64,000 nt of DNA, from the NCBI RefSeq assembly GCF_000372725.1, contig NW_005200249.1, forward strand, positions 50,323 to 114,322. Reading direction: 5' to 3'. Below the pieces are notes generated by a model. That model saw nothing but the letters and a program-made list of their open reading frames with translations, had not been told where the DNA came from and made no database searches. The DNA comes from Emiliania huxleyi CCMP1516. Taxonomy: Eukaryota; Haptophyta; Isochrysidales; Noelaerhabdaceae. Both the position numbers and the translations under genes were made by a program. Shown in pieces: positions 42,187 through 52,255 of the stretch. The first letter of the stretch is position 1. Each line of letters begins with the position of its first letter.

Positions 42187-42905
42187 GATCGGTCTTCGGT
42201 GCTGTAGCCGTCAGTGGACAATGCTTTTCTGGTTCTGCTACATACCCCGGCGGCGGTGAGTGCGCGGAGCCTCGCCGTCCTCGCCGTCCTCGCAGGAGTC
42301 GCGGCCGCAATACCCCGGCCGAAGGTCGACAAAGATGCCGTCGGAACAGCCCCGCTACAAGCTCCTGCGCGTGCCGGGCTGCGCCACGTGCGTACCGCGT
42401 GCCGGAGGTCGAGCACGTGCACGGAGGTGCATCCCGCCGGCCAAACCGCAGCGTTCGCGCCACCTCCCTCCGCATCAGGATGCAAAGGGCTGATGGGACG
42501 ATTTTAAGCGTGGCGAATGGCTGCAGCGGCGTCCCGGCAGTGTCCAGTGAGGTGCGTGACGCGAGGAACGGGAGTCCCACTGGGTGGGGGCGGGGGTGAG
42601 GAAGTATCGCCACGCGCCAATGCTGGCAGAACAGGCCTGAGGTCGAAGCCTACCGACACCGTCTTCCTCAGCCACACGCCGACAAACGCCGCCACACTGC
42701 GTGGAGTGTCTCTGTCTCGTGGCAGCTGCCAGCTCTCCAGCTGGCACGCCGCAGTGTCGGTATCTCTGTGTTAGAGGTGTCACGAATCTGGGGACCCTTT
42801 GAGGCTTCACGCTAACACGGAGCTAGCTCTCGGGCCTGTACAGTTGCGTCTAGGGCGCAAAACCGCACACAGCGGCCTCTACAATGTCTCTGCGTTGTAC
42901 TCGCG
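42187..42905. other. Intergenic, weak coding hints
   Basis: About 720 bp. A short piece (MPSEQPRYKLLRVPGCATCV, about 42332) looks weakly protein-like after a possible GTGAGT...GCAG intron, but nothing recognisable follows. The rest has no coding signal. Confidence 0.3.
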
Positions 42906-43275
42906 CTAGCGGCGGACGCAACAAATCACGTACCGGTCCGCCACTGCGCTGTACTTGCTCACGCCGCGCCGCCACAGCCGATCGAAATAGCTCGAGCTGG
43001 CGACGACGTGCCCGCACCACTCGCCTGGCGGCGCCACAATCAGCTGCAGCCCGCCCGCCGTCCGCCGCAGCGCACGCGCGCCGTCTGCGGCGGCGGCGGC
43101 CTTGGCTGCCTCGAGCGCGCCCGGCACGGCTGCCCACGCCCCGTGCGCAGCGAGGCTGTCTAGCAGGAGATCGGCAAACCACGCGTTGTCGGTGACGATG
43201 GTGAAGGTGCCCCCCGGTCGCAGCGCGGCAGCGGCCGCGTCGAAGAGGCGACGGTCGAGCATGTGCGCCGCCTCT

Positions 43276-43325
<50 letters not shown>

Positions 43326-45056
43326 GGGCGCGGCGCCGCCGACCGCGTGTTGCTGCGGCGGCTCCGGGTGGTTGCAATAGATGGCCTGCAGCGACTCGGG
43401 CGGGATCCATCGCTCGAGCGCGTCGGAGGCGCTTGCCGAGAGCGTCGCCGCGTTCCGCCTGCCCGCCAGCGCCAGCTTGGCCGCCGTGGCGTGAGCGCGG
43501 TCGCGGCGCAGCTCCAAGGCGAGCCAGCGGACGTGCGAGGGCGCCGCCTCGGCCTGGGCAGCCACCCACTCGCCGCCTCCGCAGCCGATCTCGAGCCGGT
43601 ACTCTGCCGTCCGCTGCTCTGCCGTCCGCTGCTCTGCCGTCCGCTGCTCTGGCGCCAGGCCTCCCTCGCTCGGCGCAGCTCTGCTCCGCTTGCGCTCGCC
43701 CTTGCGCTGCTTGTGCGTCGCCTCCTCAAACAGCGCGGCGAGGTCCAAGCCCGCGCCCGCGCGGAGCACCCGCCGCAGCCTCTTCCGCACCGCCGCTGCC
43801 TCAGCCTCGCCCGCGCCTTCTCCACCCCGCCCGAGCCTCTCCCGCCACACACCCAGCCCACACCCCCTCTCGAGCTCCTCCCCGACAGACGCCACGGCGG
43901 CTCTGCGCGAAGCGTCGTCGTCGTCGTCGCCGTCCGCTGGCGCCGGCAGCGGCAGCAGCCGTCGGAGCAGCAGCGGCAGCGCGGCGGGCGGCGCGGCGGC
44001 TGCGAGCCGCCCGAGCTCGGCCAGCTCACTCTCCGCCTCCTCCTTTTGGTGCTGGCGGAAGACGCGCGCACCCCGCCGCTCGTCGTCGCCGCCGCCGCTC
44101 CTGCCGCCCTCGTCGTCGGCCCTCGCCAGCAGCTCGCGCGCCGCCGCCGCCTCGGTCTTGCAGCGCGCCCACTCGCCGGCGAGCGCCGAGCCGCGGCAGA
44201 CGGCGACGCGCACCCGTGCGGCGGCGTGGGCAGAGGGGCGGCCCCGGCACGGCGCGCCCAGCGCGCGCGTGGCAAAGGCGGTGGCCTCGTCGAGCCGCAG
44301 AGCCTGCGCGCAGAGCAGCCCCACGTACTCGAACGTCGACGCGTCGGGAGACGCTGCCGCCCAAGCGCCGCTTCCCAGCCGCTGCACGAGGGCCACTGCA
44401 TCGTCGACGCCTCCGCCCGCGACGCAGGCGCGGAGGAAAGCGTTGGCGAGCACGCGCCATCCGATGTTGCCGCCTCCGCCGCCGCTCGCTCCGCCGAGCT
44501 CGCGCTCGGCCTCGCCAAGCAGCCGTCGAGCGGCCAGGAGGTCGCCTGCGCTGACAGCCGCCGCATACTCTGCCGGCTGCGGCTGGTGGCCCGAAGCGTT
44601 CATCGCCGCCAGCGCATCGCGTGCGCCCTGCCCATCGCCGCACGCGGCGTGGGCGTCGATGAGGATGGCGTGCGAGCGCGAGTCGGCCAAGGCCTCGCCG
44701 GCAGAGTAGGCGGCGCGGCACGCCGACAACTGCCTCGACTGCGCTAGCTGCGTCAGCCGTGCATTGAACTCGCGCGTGCCGCCACGGACGCGCCATATCC
44801 GAGAGCTGTCAAAGACGTCGACGCCCATCTCACGCAGCGCCTCGCGCGCACGATCGGCAGCGCCGTAGTCCTTGACGGCCTTGGCGGACAGCCGCTGCCC
44901 AAGCAGCTCGTAGACGCGCGGCTCGTCCACCGGCACTAGCCCATTGTCGTCGCGCCGGTAGCCATGCGTCTCGATGGGTGCCGGCCCACGGTGGGTCTGC
45001 AGTACGCCGCGTAGACCGAAGACCTCAACCTCGTCGGACGGGGGGTGCGGCCTCAT
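42906..45056 (-). CDS. PPR-like repeat protein fused to a TrmB-type tRNA (m7G) methyltransferase domain
   Basis: Single 716-aa ORF, ATG at 45056. Residues about 40-80 (VYELLGQRLSAKAVKDYGAA, DRAREALREMGVDVFD) resemble the small helical domain at the end of class I CysRS. Residues about 85-310 are helical pairs of PPR type (SHAILIDAHAACGDGQGARD, ALAAMNASGHQPQPAEYAAA, STFEYVGLLCAQALRLDEAT). The last 230 residues are a SAM methyltransferase: motif I YRLEIGCGGGEWVAAQAEA, VRWLALELRRDRAHA, then YCNHPEPPQQ where TrmB has N-F-P-D-P-W, and FDAAAAALRPGGTFTIVTDN. The catalytic-motif Asp is replaced by Glu and a polyGln tract follows, so activity may be altered. Likely organellar RNA modification. Confidence 0.82.
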
Positions 45057-45288
45057 CGTCGACGACTCACTGCTGGTTCGGACGGGACGCGTGCCGCGCG
45101 GACCACACTTTCTCTTTTCTTTCTCGTAAAATTCTTTCTTCTCTTCCCTTTTGGTTCGAGGGGCCGGGGAGTGAATTGCTGCATACTGCAGATGAGAGAT
45201 TCAATCTCCACACGAAGAGGGCGGCCAAAAGGCATATGCTCTGCGTCCCTAATGTCATCATATGGCGCATGCAACAAGCGACTCTCAA
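45057..45288. promoter_or_regulatory. Short intergenic region with TAAAATTCTTT motif
   Basis: 232 bp between two minus-strand genes. It contains CTCGTAAAATTCTTTCTTCT at about 45123, the AT-rich element seen near several gene starts. It must hold the 3' end of the immunophilin gene and the promoter of the PPR-TrmB gene. Confidence 0.45.
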
Positions 45289-46829
45289 TCACACTTCTCC
45301 GCCGCTCCCGTCCTGGTCGCTCCCCCCCCCGCGCTGCCCGCAGTCGGCGATGGTGACGCCCCGCACCGGCGTGCCGGCGGCAGAGCCGCACGCGCCTCCG
45401 ATGGCGACCGCGTACTCGACTCCGGCTACGACGCGGCCGAAGACGACGTGCTTGCCGTCCAGGTGAGGCAGCGCATCGAGCGTGATGAAGAACTGCGATC
45501 CGTTGCTGTTGGGGCCGCTGTTCGCCATCGAGAGGAGGCCCTTTGCAGAGTGCTTCCGCACAAAGGGCTCATCGTCGAACCGGCGGCCGTAGATCGACTC
45601 GCCGCCGCGCCCGTCGCCCGACGTGATGTCTCCTCCCTGCAGGATCTGCCCGGGCACCATCCGGTGCAGCTTGCTGCCCTTGAAGTGCAGCGGCGGCCCT
45701 CCGAAGGCCTGGCACCTGCCTCTCTCGCCCGTGCAGAGGCAGCGAAAGTTCTCGGCTGCCCTCGGCGCGACGTCGGCGAAGAGCTCGACCTCGACGAGGG
45801 GCGCCTGCTCACAGCAGTGCACGCGTGCAGGAAGGACATCCTCACGCCGTGACCGGCACCTCCACCGCCTATCTCCTCCTCCTCCCCGCCCTCGGCGCCA
45901 TCGACGACCAGCCGAAGCCAGCAGCGAGGGTTCGAGCTCTCCACCCGCTCGCGCCACAGCGCGTGCCGCCGCAGCGCCTCCCACCCCTTGGGCGCCCCTC
46001 CCCACCCGATGCCGAGCTCGCTCGTCAGCTCGCCGCCTCCGCCGTCCGCCCCCCCGCCGCCCCCCTCCAGCGCCGCCAGCAAGGATGCCTGTCCCGCAGC
46101 GAGGCCGCGAGGCGTGTTCCCCTTCCGGCTCGCCTTGTCCGCGTCCGCGCCTGCGCGCACGAGGAGCCGGACGCAGAGCTCGTGCCCTCCGTTCACAGCC
46201 AGCAGCAGCGGAGTCACTCCGGCCGGCTGAGTCTGCTCCGCGTCGACCTTCGCGCCCGCCTCGATCAGCCGCACCGCAGCGGCGGCGTGGCCTCCACCCG
46301 CCGCGAAGTGGAGGGCTGTGGCGCCCTTGCGGTCGGAGAAGGCGGCGTCCGCTCCGTCGCTCAGCGCGCGCGCCAGCCTCGCCGTGTCTCCGGCGCCGGC
46401 AGCGTCGATCAGCGCGTCCGTGGCGGCCTCTGCGGCGGTCTGGGCGGCCGGCTCGTGCAGCGTGATGTCGAAGCAGAGCGTCGCGTTGGGAGCGACGAGC
46501 GGAGGCTTGCCCTTGCGGCCGTACCCGAGGCTCGGAGGCACTGTCAGCCGGACGGAGTCGCCAAACCGCACGTGCGTCAGCGCCGCGTCCCACCCGGCGA
46601 TGAGCTTGCCGCGGCCGAGCCGCACAGCCAGCGGGCCGCCCGCGCGCTCGGACGAGTCAAAAATCGGGCCGTCCTTGTCGCCGACTCGGCCGGTGAAGCT
46701 CACGCTGATGACCTGACCCTCGGACGGAGCCGCCGGAGCGGGAGAGGAGGTCGGCGTGAGCAGCTCGAGTCTTAGGCCGAGCGGCTCAAAGGCGGCGGGG
46801 AGGCGAGGCGAGGCGCCCGGCTGCGGCAT
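45289..46829 (-). CDS. Dual-family immunophilin: FKBP - ankyrin - cyclophilin
   Basis: Exons 46829-45846 and 45804-45289 (499 aa from the first ATG; the frame is open further upstream to about 47051 without ATG, so a 5' exon is possible). FKBP domain: VISVSFTGRVGDKDGPIFDS, RLGRGKLIAGWDAALTHV, LTVPPSLGYGRKGKPPLVAP, ATLCFDITL. Then three ankyrin repeats (GATALHFAAGGGHAAAAVRL; GVTPLLLAVNGGHELCVRLL). After the intron, cyclophilin: EVELFADVAPRAAENFRCLC, KLHRMVPGQILQGGDITSGD, HSAKGLLSMANSGPNSNGSQ, FFITLDALPHLDGKHVVFG. Catalytic Arg and the GSQFFIT motif are kept; the cyclosporin-contact Trp of the W-L-D-G-K-H loop is His. Two rotamase folds in one chain suggest a chaperone with scaffold function. 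Confidence 0.88.
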
Positions 46830-47037
46830 CGACAACGGCGGAGCGGACGCCGCCTTCTCCGACCGCAAGGGCGCCACTCCTGCGGATGCGTCCTGCGGAC
46901 TCCTCGCGGCCGAGGACGATGCCTCCGCGCCTTCCTGTGGACGATGCTTCCTCCGAGCGCGCGAGCGGCCTTCGTGTTTTCTTTTTAGTAAGTCCGCAAG
47001 AGACGCAGACCTTGCCCCACGCGCCCGCCTCGAAACA

Positions 47038-47097
47038 AGCCTAGGAGACAAGCCTAGGAGACAAGCCTAGGAGACAAGCCTAGGAGACAAGCCTAGG
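47038..47097. repeat. 13-bp tandem repeat
   Basis: About 4.5 copies of CCTAGGAGACAAG, immediately upstream of the immunophilin gene. Like the satellite at 1-445 it has a 13-bp period but a different sequence. Confidence 0.95.
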
Positions 47098-48142
47098 ATG
47101 TGCTGTCCCGCGATTTCGGCCGGTTGTGCTTCTGTGAGGTGTGAGTGAGGTACGCCGTGCAGACTGATCTTTGCGCCTGATGCTGTTGCGTATCGTGCTA
47201 TGTCCTAACGGCTCGTTTGAGTGAGTATTTTGTGTGTCAGGTAGGTAGGTAGAAAGGTGAAGAACAGCCAGGCTCGGACTGGACACCAACGCGGTATGGG
47301 TGGACGCTGGACAGATGATGACGACACGCACGAGCGACACACAGACACAAACAAGCTCACAAGACACACAGCCAGCTGGCTGCCACACACCCTGAGTTGG
47401 CGTACACATAACTCAAGGCCACATCCTCCCTGTCGCCCCCCCCAGCACTCCAAGGTGCCAAGAGAAACAAACAAGGGCACAACAAACAACAGACGACAGG
47501 AAGTGACATGTGAGGCTAGAGCAGCATGCTCCACCTCTAGCAATCTCTCCGGCCGGCGAGGCATGGGCGAGACCGTATGTGGGGTCTAGTGAGGTGTCTA
47601 TGGACGCCCTCCTCATGGGCTAGCTGCCTGCGGCTAGCCCTAATCTCGCACTCACGGACAGTGACAATCAAATGGGTGAGTGTTTGCGAGCTGAGGCGCG
47701 TGTGCTAATTCTAGGCCGCACGTCGTGGCACTATGACGTAGGTAGACGTGCGACTGCAGCGCGCCCACCACAGTCTCGGTGGGGCGCGTGTTAGCGATAG
47801 AGTTGCGGGGAGAGCCATTCCCGACTTTTTGGAGGCGGCCCCCACGCCACGGGTGCCAGCCGTGCCTTCGCGGGAGTCGTCTCCCGAGCCGCGTCCCGTC
47901 GGCACCGTCCCCGAGTGGTCCCGCCTTGGCGGCACACACTCTGTGTCACGGGTAACACCTGTGCGTATACGTGTGGGAGTAAGGCCGACGCGTCCGTATG
48001 AAGTGGAGGCAGGTGCGGCTGCGCCGCAAGACCTCTCAGCCCGTCAGTCGTGTTGCGTTGCTGCCGCTCAAGAGAAGTCGTGTTGCTGCTGCTCGCTCTC
48101 TCAGCGTTGTGTTGCTGCCGCTCGCGCTCTCAGCGCTCTCAC
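47098..48142. other. Intergenic
   Basis: About 1 kb with no recognisable gene. Notable pieces are GGTAGGTAGGTAG (47239) and, just before the CBM9-like gene (48045-48140), a loosely repeated CGTGTTGCTGCCGCTC unit. Confidence 0.5.
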
Positions 48143-49739
48143 ATGAAGCCAGACACGCTGCTCTACATCGCGCCTCGGCTGCCTCCCGGCGCACCGCCGC
48201 TCGTCATCGACGGCGACCTCTCCAAAGCGGCCTGGGCGGCTGCGCCATGGTCGTCGCCGTTCCAAGAGATCAGAGGCGCCGATGCGCCGGACGGCTCTCA
48301 GCCGCCCGCGGCCTGCGTCACGCGGATGAAGATGCTTTGGGACAGCGAGTACCTCTACGTCGGCGCGGAGCTCGCCTCTGACTTTGAGGTTCGGGCCACG
48401 TTTACGGAGCGCAACTCGCCCATCTTCCAGCAGGACAGCGACTTTGAGGTGTTTGTCGATGCAGAGGGGTCTTGCCACGCGTACAAGGAGCTCGAGGTCA
48501 ACGCGCTCAACACGGCGCTGCCGAAGCTGCTGCTCACGCGACAGCCGCGAGGCAGCGCCTCTTCACACCTGGTGGAGCCTGCAGGTGTGGAACCTGCTGC
48601 TCACGCGGCCCTATGCGGACGGCGGAGGAGAGCACTCGGGCCGAGTCGCCCAGCCAGGCTCGAGCGAGCACTACGAGGCGCGGCGGCAGACAACGGCAAC
48701 GCGCGTCTTGCGAGGCCGGCTCAACGCGCCGGAAGGCGCCGCCAGGGCTTTCGAGATGGCTGGCTGAAGCACTCTGTCCGACGGCGTTTGGCTTGCGGTC
48801 AGGCGCCGCCTGGGCCGTCGAGATCGCCCTCTGCCACAGCGACACGCTCGCGCGCCAGCCAGGGGCGGTGAAGCCTGCGGTGCGTGGGCGGCGGATGCAG
48901 CGCGTTGTGAACAGCGGCTCTTCACGCTGTCTGGGCGTGGGCAGGTGGGGGGCGCGTGGCGGATCAACTTTTCTCGCGTCGAGCGGAAGGGGGAGGTCAA
49001 CTGGGCGAGGCAGGGGCGGTGGCGTGGTGCGGAAGGTTGAGCGGCGTCGCTTCACGGCTCAAGGCTGTGCACAGGTGTGGCGGCCGCAGGTGGTGTGGGA
49101 GCCTCGCAGGAGGCGGTACGAGGGCAAGGTGACTTCCCTGTCGCCTCGCCTCGCCTCGCCTCGCCTCGCCTCGCCTCGCCTCGCCTCCTCTCCTCGCTCC
49201 TCGCTCCTCCTGTCCTGTCTCTCCCTCCCTTCGATCTCCTGCCTTCCACCTCCCTCTCTTCGATCTCCTGCAGGTGAACATGCACCTCCCCGATGCGTGG
49301 GGTCTCGTCAAGTTCGCGCCGCACGCCGCCGCCGACGCGGGAGAGACCACCCTGCCGGCCGACAGCGGCGCCGTGGCAGGCACCGCCCTCCTCCTCGTTG
49401 CTCGACGCAGAGGCGACGGGCGTCTGTTGCCGAGCCCTCACGCGAGTCGAGCTGTGAATAGCGCACGCGGCGGCGATGAGCGTCTACTACGCGCAGCACG
49501 CGCACAGGGAGCAGCTCGGCGCCTTCGCGCCTTCCGTCGCGGCGCTGCGAGCCCGCGCGCTCCTCGACGAGCACGAGGGAAGCGCCGGGAGGTGCGAGGT
49601 GGAGGTGAGCGCCGAGGCTGGCGCGGCCCCCCCAAAGGCGGGGGAGGCCTTTACTGCATGTGCCCCGGACGCCCAAAGCGGCGTGAGCGTTTCAGTCACG
49701 CACGACCGGGGAGTCCGCGTCAAGGGGACTATCATTTAG
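48143..49739 (+). CDS. CBM9-like (DOMON-fold) carbohydrate-binding protein
   Basis: ATG at 48143. Exons 48143-48514, 48585-48762, 48803-48879, 48945-49004, 49075-49128, from 49274 and a last exon ending TAG 49737. The spliced product follows the family closely: PPLVIDGDLSKAAWAAAPWS, VTRMKMLWDSEYLYVGAELA, IFQQDSDFEVFVDAEGSCHA, YKELEVNALNT|VWNLLLTRP, GAAWAVEIALCHSDTLARQ, WRINFSRVERKGEVNW|VWRP, VNMHLPDAWGLVKF, and AAMSVYYAQHAHREQLGAFA. The domain binds sugars in xylanases and many secreted proteins. No signal peptide is obvious from this start. Two introns have GC donors although the homologous exon begins GT. The neighbouring gene is a cellulase, hinting at a shared polysaccharide role. Confidence 0.82.
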
Positions 49740-49973
49740 CCCCCCCCCCCCCCCCAGTCGGCACCGTCTCCGGTCTCTCACTTTTTTATACCTGCATTTT
49801 GGAGTTTTCTCGATAATTCTGAAACTACTTGTTGTCGCCCGCTTTAGCCTTTACCCTGTTCTCGACCACACCGGGGACTCCGAACCCGTCCGCGGCCGCG
49901 TCCCTCGACCTCTCGCCGAGAAAGCGCGCCCGTCCTTATCTCGGAAGGTCCATAACGAGACATCAGGAACAGC

Positions 49974-51445
49974 ATGGCCCGCGTCCCTGCCGCCCTCGCG
50001 CTCTACCAGCTCGTCCAGATCGTTGCGCTGCCCGTGGAGCACCCGGCCCGCCACCTCTCCCTCTCCTGCCACTGCCTCGCCGAGAATGTGGACGGGTCGG
50101 ACGCCGTGCTGTGCCCAATGTGCGCTGAGCCCTGGCCTCCTGCTCCTCCTCAAAGCCCTCGAAAGCACTCTCTCCACGCCGCTCTAGGTGCGTCGCAAAG
50201 CACTGCCCGGGAGTCGACGCCAACGTGCATTGCACCAACCCGCTGTACGAGGACTTTGACACGACCAAGAAGCAGGAATGCGCCGGCAGCGTGACGGGGC
50301 TCAAGGACCGCAACTCCGCCGAGAAGTGTCGCGCCTCTTGCCTCGATCACGCCAAGGACAACGGCTACTCTGGCGACTTTTGCTGCCAGTACAAGAGCGA
50401 CGGTGACAAGTGCCGCGTGGCAGAGGATGGGAGCACGGCGCTGAGCGGCAACAAGAAGTGGAACGCCTTTGTCTTCCACCCTTCCTTGTCGACCTCGCCT
50501 TCGCCTTCGCCGTCGCCGTCGCCGTCGCCATCTCCGTCTCCGTCGCCCTCGCCATCTCCGTCTCCGTCGCCCTCGCCAAGCCCCTCTCCGCCTCCGCCGG
50601 CGGAGACATCGGTCGAGACGCCCGCGGGGTCCCTCGTCTCACACTACTGGGACTGCTGCCAGTTTGCGTGCTCGGCCTCGCCCAACACCAACCCGGTCTT
50701 TACGTGCGACGCGGACGGCTCCAACCCCCACGCCAGCTGCTACGGCACCCTCTCCACCTGCGAGGGCGGCACCGGCGCCGCGTGCACCTCGTACGCGCCC
50801 TTTGTCGAGGGCGACACGCTGTACGGCCTCGCCGCCGTCTCTGCTGGGCTGAGCGGCGCGATGGATCAGTGCAACCAGTGCTACTCGATGGAGCTGACCA
50901 ACTCGAACAGCGCGGCGGTGAGCAAGATGGTGGTCATGGTGACCAACACTGGCGATCTGAAGAGCGGCTTCGCCTTTGACCTCCTCGTCCCAGGCGGCGG
51001 CTTTGGCGAGTTTACGGGTTGCTCGCAGATGGCTGGCTGGGACGTCTACTCGGCGGAGGGCGGCGGCTGCTCCGCCGACAGCGATACGGCCAGCTGTGCG
51101 CGGTATGGTGGGTTCTACACTTCGGACCTCTGCGCCAAGGCGTTCCCCGGCGACACCACCGCCTCGGCCGCCTGCCACGACGTCCTCTTTGGCGTCTTTC
51201 CGCCGCAGGATCTGCCCGCGAGCTGCCCAGGTACCTACGACCCGGCCCGGGCGGCGGAGTGCCCAATGTTTCGCGACAACCTCGAGGTTGCCAACGTGGT
51301 GCCGGTCGAGTGCCCCGCGCAGCTCACCGGGGCCGTCTCCACCTGCGAGGCGTGCGGTTCGAGCGGCTTTGACTGCGGCGCCATTTGCGGCGAGCCCTAC
51401 GACCAGTGCAGCTGCGGCGCGCTGCAGGATATGTGCCCGCAGTGA
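49974..51445 (+). CDS. GH45 endo-beta-1,4-glucanase with Cys-rich N-terminal domain
   Basis: Exons 49974-50119 and 50188-51445, 467 aa. N-terminal Cys-rich module: HCPGVDANVHCTNPLYEDFD, CRASCLDHAKDNGYSGDFCC. Then a Ser-Pro linker of about 20 SP pairs and the catalytic domain: SLVSHYWDCCQFACS (nucleophile-region YWDCC), NPVFTCDADG, CNQCYSMELTNSNS, MVVMVTNTGDLKSGFAFDLL, VPGGGFGEFTGCSQMAGWDV, VVPVECPAQLTGAVSTC. In fungal GH45 enzymes the residue in the GxFDGC motif is Asp; here it is Thr, so the second catalytic residue may differ. An N-terminal signal is only weakly evident (MARVPAALALYQLVQIVALP). A plausible role is remodelling of cellulosic scales or cell covering. Confidence 0.87.
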
Positions 51446-51622
51446 GCGCGCACAAGAGCGACGTAGAAGAGGGCGGGAAGTGTCGACTATTGTGTGTAGT
51501 AGTGCCCGCCTCCATTTACCCTTCGGTCCATTCAGCTCGCAGCTCGCCACCGTGTCGTCCCTGGCGTCGTCGGTTGAAGGCAAGAGAGTAAACGACCTTT
51601 CTCAAAACAGCTGTCAGATGGG
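51446..51622. other. Intergenic between GH45 gene and inverted arm
   Basis: About 175 bp of 3' flank; nothing recognisable. Confidence 0.4.
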
Positions 51623-52255
51623 CTCCTGCAGGGTGGCGCGCGGACCGTCGCGTGTTGTCGAAGTTGAAGCCGCCGAGGCCGAGCGCCTCGTGGAGCGGCG
51701 CCGAGCTGGGCAGCATTGCGGCCGCCGAGACAGGCTAGAAAAAGAATCGACGACCTTACGGAAAAGAAATCCAGCAAAAAGAGAAAATCCCGCTCGTAAC
51801 GGCCTCGTTCCAGACGCCGACAAGGGCGCTCTGTGGCTCGCAGTGAGGTCAAGCAATCGCGCTGGAGGTAGCTCGCACAAGCAAGCGCAACCAGAACCGA
51901 ACATGCCCCTCTTCTGCTCTCGCCCTTCGACGAGGACGCGCGTCCGCAGCGAGCCTCTCGCGGCCGCCCTCAAAGAGCAGGATGAGCGGATCAAGGAGCT
52001 CGAAGCGGAGGTGGCAGCCCTCGGCCGTGCAGTGCACCTCACCAGCGACGTGTCACAGGGGGAGCAAGCGGTTCGAACCGTGCACCCCGCCAGCGACGTG
52101 TCACAGGGGGAGCAAGCGGTTCGAACCGTGCACCCCGCCAGCGACGTGTCACAGGGGGAGCAAGCGGTTCGAACCGTGCACCCCGCCAGCGGTGCGTCAC
52201 AGGGGGAGCAAGCGGTTCGAACCTCCATGGTGGACGACCGCTCCTCTGCTCTCGA
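51623..52255 (-). repeat. Inverted duplication, arm A
   Basis: Reverse complement of 55419-55927. On the minus strand it contains a copy of proteasome beta-2 exon 1 ([20 protein letters not shown], about 51716-51640) reading away from the ADP-ribosyltransferase gene, whose real first exon begins in the same arm at 51903. It differs from arm B mainly by three extra 48-bp repeats. Confidence 0.93.

Noticed and set aside
45289-47051. Immunophilin starting at 47051
   Set aside because: The codon there is TTG inside a 13-bp tandem repeat; the first ATG is at 46829, though an upstream exon remains possible.
50976-51902. ADP-ribosyltransferase extended upstream into the GH45 gene
   Set aside because: That part is a shadow of the GH45 reading frame; the coiled-coil exon starts cleanly at the ATG at 51903.
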